Of a DNA stretch of 64,000 nucleotides, positions 9,222 through 19,593 are shown one piece after another. Under the pieces are notes generated by a model. It worked only from the letters and a program-made list of their open reading frames with translations, had not been told where the DNA came from and did no database searches. Numbering within the stretch: the first letter of the stretch is position 1; every line of letters starts with the position of its first letter. The translations under genes and the position numbers were made by a program. Origin of the DNA: Caenispirillum salinarum AK4 (lineage in GTDB: Bacteria; Pseudomonadota; Alphaproteobacteria; Rhodospirillales; Rhodospirillaceae); contig NZ_ANHY01000004.1 of assembly GCF_000315795.1 (NCBI RefSeq), positions 186,001-250,000 of the forward strand, given 5' to 3'.

Positions 9222-9677
9222 ATGGGACGCAATCCGATCGAGACGATCCTGGGCGCGGTGGTGCTGGTGGTGGCGGGCCTGTTCCTGGCCTTCGCCTATT
9301 CCATGGCCGACGTGCAGACCGTCGACGGTTACCCGCTGACCGCGGTGTTCAACAAGACCGGCGACCTGACGGTGGGCGCCGACGTCCGCGTGTCTGGCAT
9401 CAAGGTCGGCACGGTGACCGAACAGCGGCTGGACACCGATACCTTCCGCGCGCTGGTCGGCATGACCATCACGCCGGACGTGCAGCTGCCCGCCGACTCG
9501 ACGGCCTCCATCGTCTCCGACGGCCTGCTGGGCGGCCAGTACGTGAAGCTGCAGCCCGGTTCCGCCACGGAAAAGCTGCAATCGGGCGCCACCATCGACA
9601 ACACCGAGGACTTCCAGGCCCTGGAGGACATGGTGGGCGACATCATCTTCCTCGCCACCCAGGGCGGCACGCAGTAG
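9222..9677 (+). CDS. mlaD: MlaD, outer-membrane lipid asymmetry protein
   Basis: A 151-residue protein with an N-terminal membrane anchor (ETILGAVVLVVAGLFLAFAY) and a compact MCE domain, ending soon after the domain as canonical MlaD does. Typical residues are LTAVFNKTGDLTVGADVRVSG, IKVGTV and the conserved SDGLLGGQYVKLQPG. It probably forms the periplasmic hexamer of an Mla phospholipid transporter; the ATPase and permease (mlaF, mlaE) are not in the window. It follows the first MCE protein by 23 bp with a strong GGGGGAGG ribosome site, so the two are almost certainly cotranscribed. Confidence 0.88.
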   Translation: MGRNPIETILGAVVLVVAGLFLAFAYSMADVQTVDGYPLTAVFNKTGDLTVGADVRVSGIKVGTVTEQRLDTDTFRALVGMTITPDVQLPADSTASIVSDGLLGGQYVKLQPGSATEKLQSGATIDNTEDFQALEDMVGDIIFLATQGGTQ

Positions 9678-9730
9678 CCCGCGCCCGCCGCCGCCCGGCC
9701 GGTCCTCGGGCCGCTTTCGCCGATTCGTCA

Positions 9731-10174
9731 ATGGATGTGCCTGTTCCCATGCCGCTGACCCGCATGCCGCCGCTGAAGACCGCCCTGTCCGCTCTCGCCG
9801 CACTTCTCGCTGCCCCGGTCGCGGTTCCGCAGCCGAGCGCCGCCGCCGACCTGGAGGGCGACATGGCCGTCCTGCAATGGCTGGACAAGGTGACGGCGCG
9901 GGTGTCCACCATCGAGGCACCGGTGGGCGAGACGGTGCGAATCGGCACCCTGGAAATCCTGGTGCGCGCCTGCCGCTACCGCCCGCCCGAGGAAACGCCG
10001 GAAGAGGCCGCCTTCCTGGACATCACGGAAAGCAAGCCCGGCGCGCCGTCGCAGGAGGTCTTCCGCGGCTGGATGTTCGCCTCCAGCCCCGCGCTGTCGG
10101 CCATGGAGCATCCCATCTACGATGTCTGGGTGCTGGACTGCTTCAGCAGGGAAACCACCCGCGCCGACGGGTAG
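9731..10174 (+). CDS. DUF2155 periplasmic protein
   Basis: A 147-residue protein with an N-terminal signal peptide (hydrophobic stretch [16 protein letters not shown], then AAA-D near residue 40). The mature part shows the DUF2155 pattern: [67 protein letters not shown]. The two cysteines (in VRACRYR and VLDCFSR) may form a disulfide. Function is unknown, but the gene is conserved beside aat and accC in alphaproteobacteria, as here. Its 3' end overlaps the convergent aat gene by 58 bp. No clear ribosome site distinguishes the starts at 9731 and 9749. Confidence 0.88.
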   Translation: MDVPVPMPLTRMPPLKTALSALAALLAAPVAVPQPSAAADLEGDMAVLQWLDKVTARVSTIEAPVGETVRIGTLEILVRACRYRPPEETPEEAAFLDITESKPGAPSQEVFRGWMFASSPALSAMEHPIYDVWVLDCFSRETTRADG

Positions 10175-10776
10175 TCGCCGTCGAACCGCGCCTGCCGCTT
10201 GAGCGCGTCGTTCAGCAGGCGGTGATAGGCCGCCCGCGGGATCTCGATGGCGCCGAAGCGTTCCAGGTGCTCGGTGATGAACTGGGTGTCCAGCAGGGTG
10301 AACCCGCCGCCGATCAGCCGCGCCACCAGATGGCAGAGCGCCACCTTGCTGGCGTCGGTGACGCGCGAGAACATGCTCTCGCCGAAGAACGCCGACCCCA
10401 GCCGCAGGCCGTAGAGCCCGCCCACCAGCTCGCCCCCCAGGCGGCATTCCACGCTGTGGGCGTAGCCCATCCCGTGCAGGTCGACGAACAGCTCGGCGAT
10501 CTTGTCGTTGATCCAGGTTTCCGTGCGCCCCGGCGCCGGCGCGGCGCAGCCCTCCAGAACGCCCTCGAAATCGCGGTCCACCGAAATCTCGAAGGAGCCG
10601 CGCCTGAGCGTCTTGATCAGGGACTTTGGAACGTGGAAGGCATCCAGCGGAATAATGCCCCGCTCGTCGGGGTCGACCCAGTACAGGGTGCGGCCCCGGC
10701 GGGAGCGCGCCATGGGAAAGACGCCGCTGGCATAGGCGCGCAAGAGGAGGTCCGGCGTGACGGGCAATTCGGTCAT
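10117..10776 (-). CDS. aat: Leucyl/phenylalanyl-tRNA-protein transferase
   Basis: A 219-residue cytoplasmic enzyme that transfers Leu or Phe from tRNA to N-terminal Arg/Lys of proteins, creating N-degrons for ClpS/ClpAP. Family signatures are the start [60 protein letters not shown], and [19 protein letters not shown] with the C-terminal [16 protein letters not shown]. Length is normal. The last 58 bp overlap the convergent DUF2155 gene, so the two transcripts are antisense to each other there. Confidence 0.95.
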   Translation of the reverse strand: MTELPVTPDLLLRAYASGVFPMARSRRGRTLYWVDPDERGIIPLDAFHVPKSLIKTLRRGSFEISVDRDFEGVLEGCAAPAPGRTETWINDKIAELFVDLHGMGYAHSVECRLGGELVGGLYGLRLGSAFFGESMFSRVTDASKVALCHLVARLIGGGFTLLDTQFITEHLERFGAIEIPRAAYHRLLNDALKRQARFDGDYPSARVVSLLKQSSTQTS

Positions 10777-10865
10777 GTGCTCTGGCCGGCCCTCCGTTTG
10801 TGTGCGCCCGACGCTGCCGCGTCAGCCCGGCGCTGTGTGCTCCGCACACGCCGTCGGCTTCGCGA

Positions 10866-10906
10866 CCCAGGGGGCCTTTCCCGCCCGCGGGCGTTCGGAA
10901 AAGGCC
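10866..10906. terminator. Imperfect hairpin between accC and aat
   Basis: GGGCCTTTCC near 10869-10879 can pair with GGAAAAGGCCC near 10895-10905, and the loop contains an inner CGCCCGCGGGCG palindrome. It follows accC on the minus strand and precedes aat. No proper U tract follows on either side, so termination is uncertain. Confidence 0.3.
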
Positions 10907-10940
10907 CTCGCCCCAACGGCCTACGCCGGCATCACCGTCC

Positions 10941-12284
<1,344 letters not shown>

Positions 12285-12297
12285 GCGCTTTAGCCGA

Positions 12298-12780
12298 TCA
12301 CTCGATGATGCACAGGGGCTCGCCGAATTCCACCGCCTGGGCGTCGTCGGCGAGGATCTTCGTCACGGTGCCGCCCTTGGGCGCGCGCACCGGGTTGAAG
12401 GTCTTCATGGCCTCGATCAGGAACAGGGTCTGACCTTCGGAAACCTTGGCGCCTTCGGTGATGAAGGGCGCGGCACCCGGCTCCGGCGCGTTGTAGAGCA
12501 CGCCGACCATGGGGCTGGTCACCGCGCCGGGGTGCTTGGCGGCGTCCTCGGCCGTGGCCGGCGCCGGGGCCGGCATGGCGGCGGCGGCCGGGGCAGGGGC
12601 GGGCGCGGCGCCGGCGTGGGCCTGGGGCGCGGCCATGATCGTCTGGCCGGAGATGCCGCCGCGGGCAACGCGGATGCGGACGTTCTCGGTCTCGTACTCG
12701 ATCTCGGACAGACCGGTCTCGTCCAGCAGGGTCGCGAGGTCGCGGACCGCGGCGCTGTCGATCGTGGGCTTGCTGGTCAT
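12298..12780 (-). CDS. accB: Biotin carboxyl carrier protein of acetyl-CoA carboxylase
   Basis: A 160-residue protein with a helical N-terminal part (residues 1-45), an Ala/Pro-rich flexible linker (about 50-80) and a C-terminal biotinyl domain. The biotin attachment site is in [14 protein letters not shown], with the Lys flanked by the usual Met. The swinging domain carries carboxybiotin from AccC to the carboxyltransferase. The stop of aroQ begins immediately after the accB start codon region on the same strand, and accC follows by 13 bp. Confidence 0.96.
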   Translation of the reverse strand: MTSKPTIDSAAVRDLATLLDETGLSEIEYETENVRIRVARGGISGQTIMAAPQAHAGAAPAPAPAAAAMPAPAPATAEDAAKHPGAVTSPMVGVLYNAPEPGAAPFITEGAKVSEGQTLFLIEAMKTFNPVRAPKGGTVTKILADDAQAVEFGEPLCIIE

Positions 12781-13245
12781 CTACTCTTTCTCTTTCCGTG
12801 ATGCGACGAGGCGGGCCAGGGCGTCCAGGGCGAGCACGTAGCCGTGCGACCCGAACCCGCAGATCATGCCGACGGCGACCTTCGACACGTAAGAATGGTG
12901 CCGGAAGGGCTCGCGCTTGTGGATGTTGGACAGGTGAACCTCCACGACGGGCGTCTCGCAGGCGGACAACGCGTCGAGAAGGGCCACGGATGTGTGCGTG
13001 TAGGCCGCGGCGTTGAGAATGATGCCGGCGCAGGACCCCGCGGCGCGGGCCTCCTGCACCCAGTCCACCAGGGTCCCCTCGTGGTTGGTCTGGCGGAAGT
13101 CCACGTCGAAGCCCAGGCGGGCGGCGTGGTCGGTGCAGAGCGCGCGGATGTCGTCAAGGGTCTCACGGCCGTAGATCTCCGGCTGGCGGGTGCCCAGCAG
13201 GTTCAGGTTGGGGCCGTTGAGGATGAGAACGGTGGAGGGGGTCAC
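12781..13245 (-). CDS. aroQ: Type II 3-dehydroquinate dehydratase
   Basis: A 154-residue shikimate-pathway enzyme converting 3-dehydroquinate to 3-dehydroshikimate. The N-terminal [19 protein letters not shown] contains the catalytic Tyr, [11 protein letters not shown] and [19 protein letters not shown] carry substrate contacts, and [18 protein letters not shown] contains the catalytic His. I chose the GTG at 13245, because the longer frame to 13425 adds 60 Arg-rich residues unlike any AroQ. Its stop codon abuts the accB start, the usual aroQ-accB-accC order in alphaproteobacteria. Confidence 0.95.
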   Translation of the reverse strand: MTPSTVLILNGPNLNLLGTRQPEIYGRETLDDIRALCTDHAARLGFDVDFRQTNHEGTLVDWVQEARAAGSCAGIILNAAAYTHTSVALLDALSACETPVVEVHLSNIHKREPFRHHSYVSKVAVGMICGFGSHGYVLALDALARLVASRKEKE

Positions 13246-13515
13246 GCGCGCAGGTGCCGTCTCTGTTGCCGTGGCGAATGCGGGGGCGACGGGCCGGCCG
13301 GATGGCGAGCGCCGGTCGAGTCGCCGATCGCCTAGTCGTATAGCAGGGCAAGGGCTCTGGCAACGCCTCAGTTCACGCGCGCGGGCGCGAGTCCGCGCGC
13401 CATGCGCCGCGTGCATGACTGACACCCTTCATCACCAACCGTTGCGATGCGTGCGGCGTCGCACCATACTCTCGCGCAAACACTCACGCCTTTTCCGATG
13501 CAGGAAGTCCGCCTC

Positions 13516-14529
13516 ATGTCCATGCAGGTCACCATCAACGGCGAGCCGCGCCCGCTGAACGAACCCACCACCGTGGAGGCCCTGCTGCGGTCGCTGGAGA
13601 TCGACCCCCGCAAGGTGGCCGTGGAACGCAACCGCGAGATCGTGCCGAAATCCAGCTTCGACACCACGCCGGTGGGCGACGGCGACCAGTTGGAGATCGT
13701 CCATTTCATCGGCGGCGGCGCCCCGGACACCACGCCCGACGGTGCCGCGCACCTGGATGCCGACGATTTCTTCGAGGTGGCGGGCCGCACGTTCCGCTCG
13801 CGCCTGCTGGTCGGGACGGGCAAGTACCAGGACTTCGACGAAACCCGCGACGCCATCGAAGCCTCGGGCGCCGAGATCGTCACGGTCGCCGTGCGCCGGG
13901 TGAACGTCACCGACCCCAAGCAGCCCATGCTGGTCGATTACGTGGACCCCAAGGTCTACACCTACCTGCCCAATACGGCCGGCTGCTTCGATGCCGACAC
14001 CGCCGTGCGCACCCTGCGCCTGGCCCGCGAGGCCGGCGGCTGGAACCTGGTGAAGCTGGAGGTCCTGGGCGACCAGAAGACGCTCTACCCCAACGTCACC
14101 GAGACGCTGGCCGCCGCCGAGGCCCTCATCAAGGACGGCTTCGAGGTCATGGTCTACACCAACGACGATCCCATCATGGCCAAGCGCCTGGAGGATGTCG
14201 GCTGCTGCGCCATCATGCCGCTGGGCTCGCTGATCGGCTCGGGCCTGGGCATCATGAACCCGGTCAACATCCGCCTCATCAAGGAAAGCGTCAGCGTTCC
14301 CGTGCTGGTGGATGCCGGCGTGGGCACCGCGTCGGACGCGGCCGTGGCGATGGAACTGGGCTGCGACGGCGTACTCATGAACACCGCCATCGCCGGGGCC
14401 AAGGACCCCATCAAGATGGCCAAGGCCATGAAGCTGGCGATCGAGGCCGGCCGCCTGTCCTACCAGGCCGGCCGCATGCCCAAGAAGATGTACGCCGACC
14501 CCTCCAGCCCCCTGGCCGGCCTCATCTGA
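13516..14529 (+). CDS. thiG: ThiS-ThiG fusion: sulfur carrier and thiazole synthase
   Basis: A 337-residue protein joining ThiS (about 1-68) to ThiG (about 85-337). ThiG forms the thiazole phosphate of thiamine from deoxyxylulose phosphate, dehydroglycine and sulfur donated by ThiS thiocarboxylate. The ThiS part starts [15 protein letters not shown] and reaches IVHFIGGG at 61-68; that Gly-Gly, normally the free C-terminus that is adenylated, is internal here. ThiG features are [37 protein letters not shown] with the Schiff-base Lys, and [14 protein letters not shown]. The ATG at 13516 has AGGAAG 8 bp upstream. Such fusions exist in other alphaproteobacteria. No TPP riboswitch is recognisable in the leader. 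Confidence 0.93.
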   Translation: MSMQVTINGEPRPLNEPTTVEALLRSLEIDPRKVAVERNREIVPKSSFDTTPVGDGDQLEIVHFIGGGAPDTTPDGAAHLDADDFFEVAGRTFRSRLLVGTGKYQDFDETRDAIEASGAEIVTVAVRRVNVTDPKQPMLVDYVDPKVYTYLPNTAGCFDADTAVRTLRLAREAGGWNLVKLEVLGDQKTLYPNVTETLAAAEALIKDGFEVMVYTNDDPIMAKRLEDVGCCAIMPLGSLIGSGLGIMNPVNIRLIKESVSVPVLVDAGVGTASDAAVAMELGCDGVLMNTAIAGAKDPIKMAKAMKLAIEAGRLSYQAGRMPKKMYADPSSPLAGLI

Positions 14530-14591
14530 CCGTTCCGCGCCCGTTGACCGCGGCTGCGGACAGGGGCGGGCAGGGCGGCGGACCACCGGCG

Positions 14592-14626
14592 GGCGGCCCG
14601 GCCCGATGAGGCCGCGGCCGCCTTTT
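14592..14626 (+). terminator. Terminator of the thiSG transcript
   Basis: GGCGGCC (14592-14598) plus CGGCC pair with GGCCG plus GGCCGCC (14610-14622), one unpaired C, loop CGATGA, followed by TTTT. It ends five bases before the convergent hemerythrin gene stop. Confidence 0.75.
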
Positions 14627-14630
14627 GTCC

Positions 14631-15032
14631 TCAGCCCTTCAGGTACGGCTTGTAGCCCATGTCGTGCTTGAGAATGTGATCCAGCAGCCAGCGCTTCAGG
14701 AACTCGGTCACCTCGCCGAAGTTCAGAAGGTCGGGCTCGCGGCGGTACAGGTCGTAGATTTCCCGCGCCACCTTCTCCAGGTCGCGGTGCATTTTCTTGT
14801 GGCTGTCGGTCAGCGGATAATCGGTGGCACCGAAAATCTCTTCCTCGCGGCGGAAGTGGCGCTCCACGTAGTCCACCAGTTGCTTCATGCACTGGCCGAT
14901 CTGCGCGTTGCTGACCTTCGGCGCATTCTTCATGTCGTAAACCTGGTTGGTGATGTTCACCAGCATCTGGTGGTCGTAGTCGATGGCCGTGTGGCCGATC
15001 AGGAAGTCGTCCGTCCACTGGATCAACGGCAT
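14631..15032 (-). CDS. Bacteriohemerythrin
   Basis: A 133-residue single-domain, non-heme diiron oxygen-binding protein. It begins MPLIQWTDDFLIGHTAIDYDH and shows the hemerythrin ligand pattern: H in IDYDHQ, HFRREEEIF (HxxxE), HKKMH, and HILKHDMGY. These supply the five His, one Glu and one Asp that hold the two irons. The protein probably buffers, delivers or senses oxygen in the cytoplasm. The start at 15032 was chosen because it matches family N-termini, while the longer frame to 15101 adds an Arg-rich segment. A second hemerythrin domain occurs in the chemoreceptor at 48734-51127. Confidence 0.92.
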   Translation of the reverse strand: MPLIQWTDDFLIGHTAIDYDHQMLVNITNQVYDMKNAPKVSNAQIGQCMKQLVDYVERHFRREEEIFGATDYPLTDSHKKMHRDLEKVAREIYDLYRREPDLLNFGEVTEFLKRWLLDHILKHDMGYKPYLKG

Positions 15033-15134
15033 TGGTCTAAAGCCTCTCGCCCTCGGTCTCGCCCGCCGCACCATGCGGCAGACCTCCCCGTCCGCACGCA
15101 CCGCGTGTCTGATGACACATTCTTGTCGCTGCGG

Positions 15135-16046
15135 TCAGCGGACCAATAGGACCGAGCACCCCAGCCGGTCAATCAGGTCAGGGGTCGATAGGCCAAGCGT
15201 CATGGGCAATTGGGCCGGAAGAACCAAAAGCGCCTCGGGAAAATCGGCAATCCGGACCAGCCGCGCCAGGGTGAGCGGCGGCAGCGCCTGAACACGCGGC
15301 ACGGTCCCATGCGCCGCGCATATGTCGCGCGCCGCTGCCGCCAGCGCGTCGGCATCACCGAAGGCCAGCACGGCGACACGCTCCGCCGGGCCGTCCTCGG
15401 CCAGGGTGCAGGCGGCGTCCAGGGCCCGGCGGGCGGCGTCGGAGCCGTCGAAGGGGACCAGCAGGGGGGCGTCGGCCTCCAACTCGCCGCGCACCACCAG
15501 CACCCGGTCGGCCGAAGGGTCCTGCACCAGGGCGCGCGCGGTGGAGCCGAGGCGGATGCCGTGGGCGCGGTGCCAGCGGGCGCGGCTCTGGCCGGTCCAG
15601 CCCACCACCAGCAGGGACGGCGCCGCCTCGTCGGCGACGGCGCGCAACTCGCGCGTCACGCCGCCGCGGCGGCTGCGGAAGACGAGTTCCGCCTCGCCGC
15701 CCTCGCCGGCCCGGCGCCGCAGCAGGGCCTTGGCGGCCTCCACGGCGTCGCGGGCGGCGCGCGCCTGGGCGGACAGCGCCGCGGTGATGGTTTCCGGCGC
15801 CAGCGCCAGGGGGCGCGACCGTGCGGTCAGGCCGCAAACCGTCACCACGCCGGGGTGGGAGGACAGGCGCGCCACCGCCGCGTCCTCCACATGAACGGCC
15901 TCCACCCGCACGCCCCAGCGCCGCGCCACCACGGCCGCCATCCGCAGGCCCGAGACCGACAGCGGCGAGGCGTCCAGCCCCACGACGATGGCGCGGCGGC
16001 CCCGCTCGGGCCGCGGGCCGGTGTCCTCTGCCGGGGACGCGCTCAT
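15135..16046 (-). CDS. Tandem-domain universal stress protein
   Basis: A 303-residue protein with two UspA-like halves. The first starts RAIVVGLDASPLSVSGLRMA and contains LLVVGWTGQSRARWHRAHGIRLGSTARALVQ, the G-x2-G-x9-G(S/T) type ATP-binding loop region; the second starts PLLVPFDGSDAARRALDAA and is degenerate at its end (LGCSVLLVR). USPs bind ATP or partner proteins under stress; no specific role can be read. Its ATG overlaps the stop of the Lon-like protease gene as ATGA, so the two are translationally coupled. The start at 16046 fits that coupling better than upstream options. Confidence 0.8.
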   Translation of the reverse strand: MSASPAEDTGPRPERGRRAIVVGLDASPLSVSGLRMAAVVARRWGVRVEAVHVEDAAVARLSSHPGVVTVCGLTARSRPLALAPETITAALSAQARAARDAVEAAKALLRRRAGEGGEAELVFRSRRGGVTRELRAVADEAAPSLLVVGWTGQSRARWHRAHGIRLGSTARALVQDPSADRVLVVRGELEADAPLLVPFDGSDAARRALDAACTLAEDGPAERVAVLAFGDADALAAAARDICAAHGTVPRVQALPPLTLARLVRIADFPEALLVLPAQLPMTLGLSTPDLIDRLGCSVLLVR

Positions 16047-18508
16047 CGACCGCCTCCCGCGCCGTTGCCGTTGCCGCCCCCCGGCCCGCCGCCGGCGCGC
16101 ATCATCTCCATCGCCCGGCGGCGCCAGGCGGCCAGACGGGCGGCGACACGGCGGTTGATCGAACCGGTCGGCCATCCCGCCCCGCCGTCGATCCCGGATT
16201 CCGACGGCGCGCCGGCGGGAATGCCGGTCAGGATCTCGATGCCTTCGTCCACCGTCTCCACGGCATAGATATGGAAGCGACCCTGCCCGCAGGCCTCGCG
16301 CACGTCTTCGCGCAGCATCAGGTGCTTGACGTTGGTGGCGGGGATCAGGACGCCCTGGTCGCCGGTCAGGCCGCGCGCGGCGCAGACGTCGAAAAAGCCT
16401 TCCACCTTCTCGTTCACGCCGCCGATGGCCTGGACCTGGCCGAACTGATTGACCGAGCCCGTCACCGCCAGCCCCTGCTTGATGGGCGCCTCGGCCAGCG
16501 TCGAGAGCAGGGCGTACAGCTCGGCGCAGGACGCGCTGTCGCCGTCGATCAGGCCGTAGGACTGCTCGAACACCAGGCTGGCGTTCAGGCTGAGCGGCCC
16601 TGACTGGCCGAAGCGGGCGGCCAGGAAGCCCGACAGGATCATCACGCCCTTGGAATGCAGGGCGCCGCCGGTCTGCACCTCGCGCTCGATGTCCAGCACC
16701 TCGCCCCGGCCCATGCGGGCGCGGCAGGTGATGCGCGACGGCCGGCCGAAGGCGAAGGTGCCCAGTTGCAGCACCGCCAGCCCGTTGATCTGACCGGCCT
16801 TCTCGCCGTCGGTGTCGACCAGCAGGGTGCCGCGGGCGATCTCCTCCTGGATATGTTCGCGCACGCGGTCGGTGCGGTGGGTCTTGGCGTCGATGGCCTG
16901 CTGAACATCGGCGCGCTCCACGACCTCTGCCCCGCGCTTGCCGGCCCAGTAGTCCGCCTCGCGGATCAGGTCGCCGAGCGACCCCATGTGCGTCGTCAGG
17001 CGCTCGCTGTCGTCGGCCAGCCGAGCGGCCTGCTCCACCGCCCGGGCGACGGCGGAACGGTGCAACGGCTTCAGGCCGTCGCGCCGGGCCATGGTGCCCA
17101 GCAGGCTGGCGAGCTTGCCGACCGTTTCATCGGTGCGGTGCATGCGGAAGTCGAAATCCGCCTGCACCTTGAACAGCTCGCGGAACTCGGGATCGTGGTG
17201 GCTGAGCAGGTAGTAGACCATCGGCTCGCCGATCAGAACCACCTTGATGTCCAGCGGGATGGGTTCTGGCTCCAGCGAGGTGGTGGTGAAGATGCCCCAG
17301 GCCGATCCCGGCGCCTCGATGCGGGCCTCCTTGTTGCGCAGGGCCCGCTTCAGGTCCTCGTAGGCGAACGGCTGCATGAGCAGCTTGCGCGCGTCGATCA
17401 CCAGGTATCCGCCGTTGGCGCGGTGCAGGGCGCCGGGGCGGATCAGGGTGAAGTTGGTCACCAGCGCGCCGTACTGCTGCTGATGCTCGATGCGGCCGAT
17501 CACGTTGGGCTGGGTGGGGTGGTCCTCCACCACCACCGGCGCCCCGTTGCCGTTCTCGTGGCCCACCAGCACGTTGACCTTGTAGTCGTCCAGCCGCAGT
17601 TCCTTCCGGCCGCCGATCTGCTGGCGCAGGGCGCTGGGAAGCTGGCGCATCTCCTCGGATTCGGGCAGGAAGTCCTCGACCCGCTCGACAATGGCGCCGC
17701 GCACCCGGTCCAGGTGGTCCAGCACCGCCGGGCAGTCCTTCCACTGCTCCTTCAGGTCGTCGATCTGGTGGCCGACGGCGTATTCCGTCACCTCCTCATC
17801 CAGTTCGCGGACCTTCTCGCGCTGCTCGCGCTCCCAGCGGGGAAGCTGGCGCATCTGCTGTTCCAGTTCCTCCTGCAGGTGCTCCATGGTTTCCTTGCGC
17901 TGCTTGCGCTCGTCCTCGGGCAGTTCGTTGAAGTCCTCAGGGCTGATGACCTCGCCGTCCTTCATGGGCGCCAGCGCCAGCGCCTGCGGCGTGCGCACCA
18001 GCGCCACGCCGTTCTCGCGCGCCTTGTTCTGGATCTCGCCGAAGGCCTTTTCCTGGCGCTCCTTGAACTCGTCCTCGATGGCCTGGCGGCGGGTGCGGTA
18101 CTCGTCGCCCTCGAACGCCGCGGGGATGGCCGCCTGCATGTCCTCCACCAGCCGGTCCATGGCGCGCTGGAAGTCGCGCGCCCGGCCGCCCGGCAGGCGC
18201 AGCGCGCGCGGGCAGTTGGGATCGTCGAAATTGTGGACGTAGGCCCAGTCCGACGGGCGCGGCTGCTGGGCGGCCGCGCGCCCGATGAAATGGCGGATCA
18301 GACTGGTCTTGCCCGTGCCCTCGGGCCCGGCGGCGAAAATGTTGAAGCCGTCGGCGCGGATGCCGATGCCGAAATCCACCGCCTCCACCGCGCGGTCCTG
18401 GCCGACCGTTTCGTCCTGGTCGGGCAGCTCCTCGGTCGTCTCGAAGCCCAGGCGGTCTTCCGGGCAGGGGGTATAGAGCCGGTCGCAGGAGAGCGGTGTC
18501 AGGGGCAT
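16043..18508 (-). CDS. Lon-like ATP-dependent protease (LonB/LonC-type, without LAN domain)
   Basis: An 821-residue AAA+ protease. The Walker A motif is GPEGTGKT (residues 61-68), directly near the N-terminus, so the usual Lon substrate-binding N-domain is missing. A long coiled-coil insertion (about 160-270, rich in E, R, K and Q) separates ATPase parts. The proteolytic domain shows the Ser-Lys dyad: Ser in DGDSASCAELYALLS and Lys in GGVNEKVEGFFDVC. The C-terminus is Gly/Asn-rich. This type is annotated as AAA-family/Lon-related putative protease. The ATG at 18508 was chosen because it opens MPLTPLSCDRLYTPC, typical for this subfamily. It is coupled to the UspA gene by ATGA, which suggests a stress operon. 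Confidence 0.88.
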   Translation of the reverse strand: MPLTPLSCDRLYTPCPEDRLGFETTEELPDQDETVGQDRAVEAVDFGIGIRADGFNIFAAGPEGTGKTSLIRHFIGRAAAQQPRPSDWAYVHNFDDPNCPRALRLPGGRARDFQRAMDRLVEDMQAAIPAAFEGDEYRTRRQAIEDEFKERQEKAFGEIQNKARENGVALVRTPQALALAPMKDGEVISPEDFNELPEDERKQRKETMEHLQEELEQQMRQLPRWEREQREKVRELDEEVTEYAVGHQIDDLKEQWKDCPAVLDHLDRVRGAIVERVEDFLPESEEMRQLPSALRQQIGGRKELRLDDYKVNVLVGHENGNGAPVVVEDHPTQPNVIGRIEHQQQYGALVTNFTLIRPGALHRANGGYLVIDARKLLMQPFAYEDLKRALRNKEARIEAPGSAWGIFTTTSLEPEPIPLDIKVVLIGEPMVYYLLSHHDPEFRELFKVQADFDFRMHRTDETVGKLASLLGTMARRDGLKPLHRSAVARAVEQAARLADDSERLTTHMGSLGDLIREADYWAGKRGAEVVERADVQQAIDAKTHRTDRVREHIQEEIARGTLLVDTDGEKAGQINGLAVLQLGTFAFGRPSRITCRARMGRGEVLDIEREVQTGGALHSKGVMILSGFLAARFGQSGPLSLNASLVFEQSYGLIDGDSASCAELYALLSTLAEAPIKQGLAVTGSVNQFGQVQAIGGVNEKVEGFFDVCAARGLTGDQGVLIPATNVKHLMLREDVREACGQGRFHIYAVETVDEGIEILTGIPAGAPSESGIDGGAGWPTGSINRRVAARLAAWRRRAMEMMRAGGGPGGGNGNGAGGGR

Positions 18509-18594
18509 ACGGTGGGCCTTTCGGGAGTGGTTCCAGGGTACGGGGATGCTTGAGGGTGCGCCGCCGGACCAACGCGCGCCGGCGCAGGCCTGTT

Positions 18595-19005
18595 CTAACT
18601 GTTCTCGATGGCCTCCATGTCCTCGTCCGAGAAGCCCAGGTGGTGGCCGATTTCGTGGATCAGCACGTGGCGCACCACATGCCGCAGGTCCTCGCCGGTC
18701 TCGCACCAGTAGTCCAGGATGGGCCGGCGGTAGAGGAACACCATGTCCGGCTGGGTGCGCATGTCGAACAGGCTCTGCTTGTCCATGGACACGCCGGAAT
18801 ACAGGCCGAGCAGCTCATACGGGCTTTCCAGGCCCATCTCGGCCTCGATCTCCTCGTCGCAGAAGTCCATGACGCGGATCAGCAGCTGGTCGACCACCTG
18901 CGAGAAGGGCGTCTCGCGCAGTTCCTTGAGCACCTCGTTGGCCATCTCCTCCATGTCGCCGATGGTGGGAGCATGGCAGGCGCGGCGGTCGGCGGAGTCG
19001 GTCAT
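18595..19005 (-). CDS. Zincin-like metallopeptidase (DUF1025 type)
   Basis: A 136-residue small protein with the zinc-binding HEIGHHLGFSD motif at residues 117-127 (His117, Glu118, His121). The segment LLGLYSGVSM followed by MVFLYRRPILDYW is typical of the minimal zincin family described as metallopeptidase family protein. There is no signal peptide, so it should act in the cytoplasm; its substrate is unknown. It lies 86 bp upstream of the Lon-like protease gene on the same strand and may be cotranscribed with it. Confidence 0.88.
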   Translation of the reverse strand: MTDSADRRACHAPTIGDMEEMANEVLKELRETPFSQVVDQLLIRVMDFCDEEIEAEMGLESPYELLGLYSGVSMDKQSLFDMRTQPDMVFLYRRPILDYWCETGEDLRHVVRHVLIHEIGHHLGFSDEDMEAIENS

Positions 19006-19144
19006 GGGTTTTCCTGGCTGTCTGTCGGGCTGAGGTTGATGGCGGCGGGCGGCGGGCTCACATCAGGCGGGCCGGCGGAGAAAACGGTCCGCCCCAGTGT
19101 GCACCGCCGGCACGCGTCTGCCAATGAACGTCAAGGAGCCGCCC

Positions 19145-19438
19145 ATGGCCGAGAAATTGACCCCGGAAGCCCGCGCCGCCGCCCTGGCGGACCTGCCCGG
19201 CTGGAGCCAGGACGACAACCGCGACGCCATCCGGCGCCGGTTCTCCTTCAAGACCTTCAACCAGGCCTTCGGCTTCATGACCCGCTGTGCCCTGGTGGCG
19301 GAAAAGATGGACCACCACCCGGAGTGGTCCAACGTCTACAACACCGTCGACGTCACCCTGTCGACCCACGACGCCGGCGGCCTGACCGACCTGGACATCA
19401 AGCTGGCCCGGTCCATGAACCGTATCGCCGAGGGCTGA
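19145..19438 (+). CDS. phhB: 4a-hydroxytetrahydrobiopterin dehydratase
   Basis: A 97-residue pterin-4a-carbinolamine dehydratase, which dehydrates the pterin by-product of aromatic amino acid hydroxylases. The family signature [32 protein letters not shown], containing the paired His and nearby acidic residues of the active site, is complete, followed by [21 protein letters not shown]. The ATG at 19145 has AAGGAG 8 bp upstream. No hydroxylase gene is visible nearby, so the physiological partner is unknown; a role in molybdopterin metabolism has been proposed for some members. Confidence 0.93.
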   Translation: MAEKLTPEARAAALADLPGWSQDDNRDAIRRRFSFKTFNQAFGFMTRCALVAEKMDHHPEWSNVYNTVDVTLSTHDAGGLTDLDIKLARSMNRIAEG

Positions 19439-19593
19439 CGGTCATTCCCGGTGTCGTCGAAACGAACGGCCCGCGCGCTTTGCCCTGGGCTTCTTCCCCG
19501 TCTCGCGCTAGCTTCCACCATGACAGCCGGTCCGTTGGAGAACGGAGCGGCCGAAGAGAGTAGAGACAGCCTCACAGCCCTGGGGGATGACCC

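Noticed and set aside
13246-13515. TPP riboswitch before the ThiS-ThiG fusion
   Set aside because: No CTGAGA core or matching pairing is visible in the leader.
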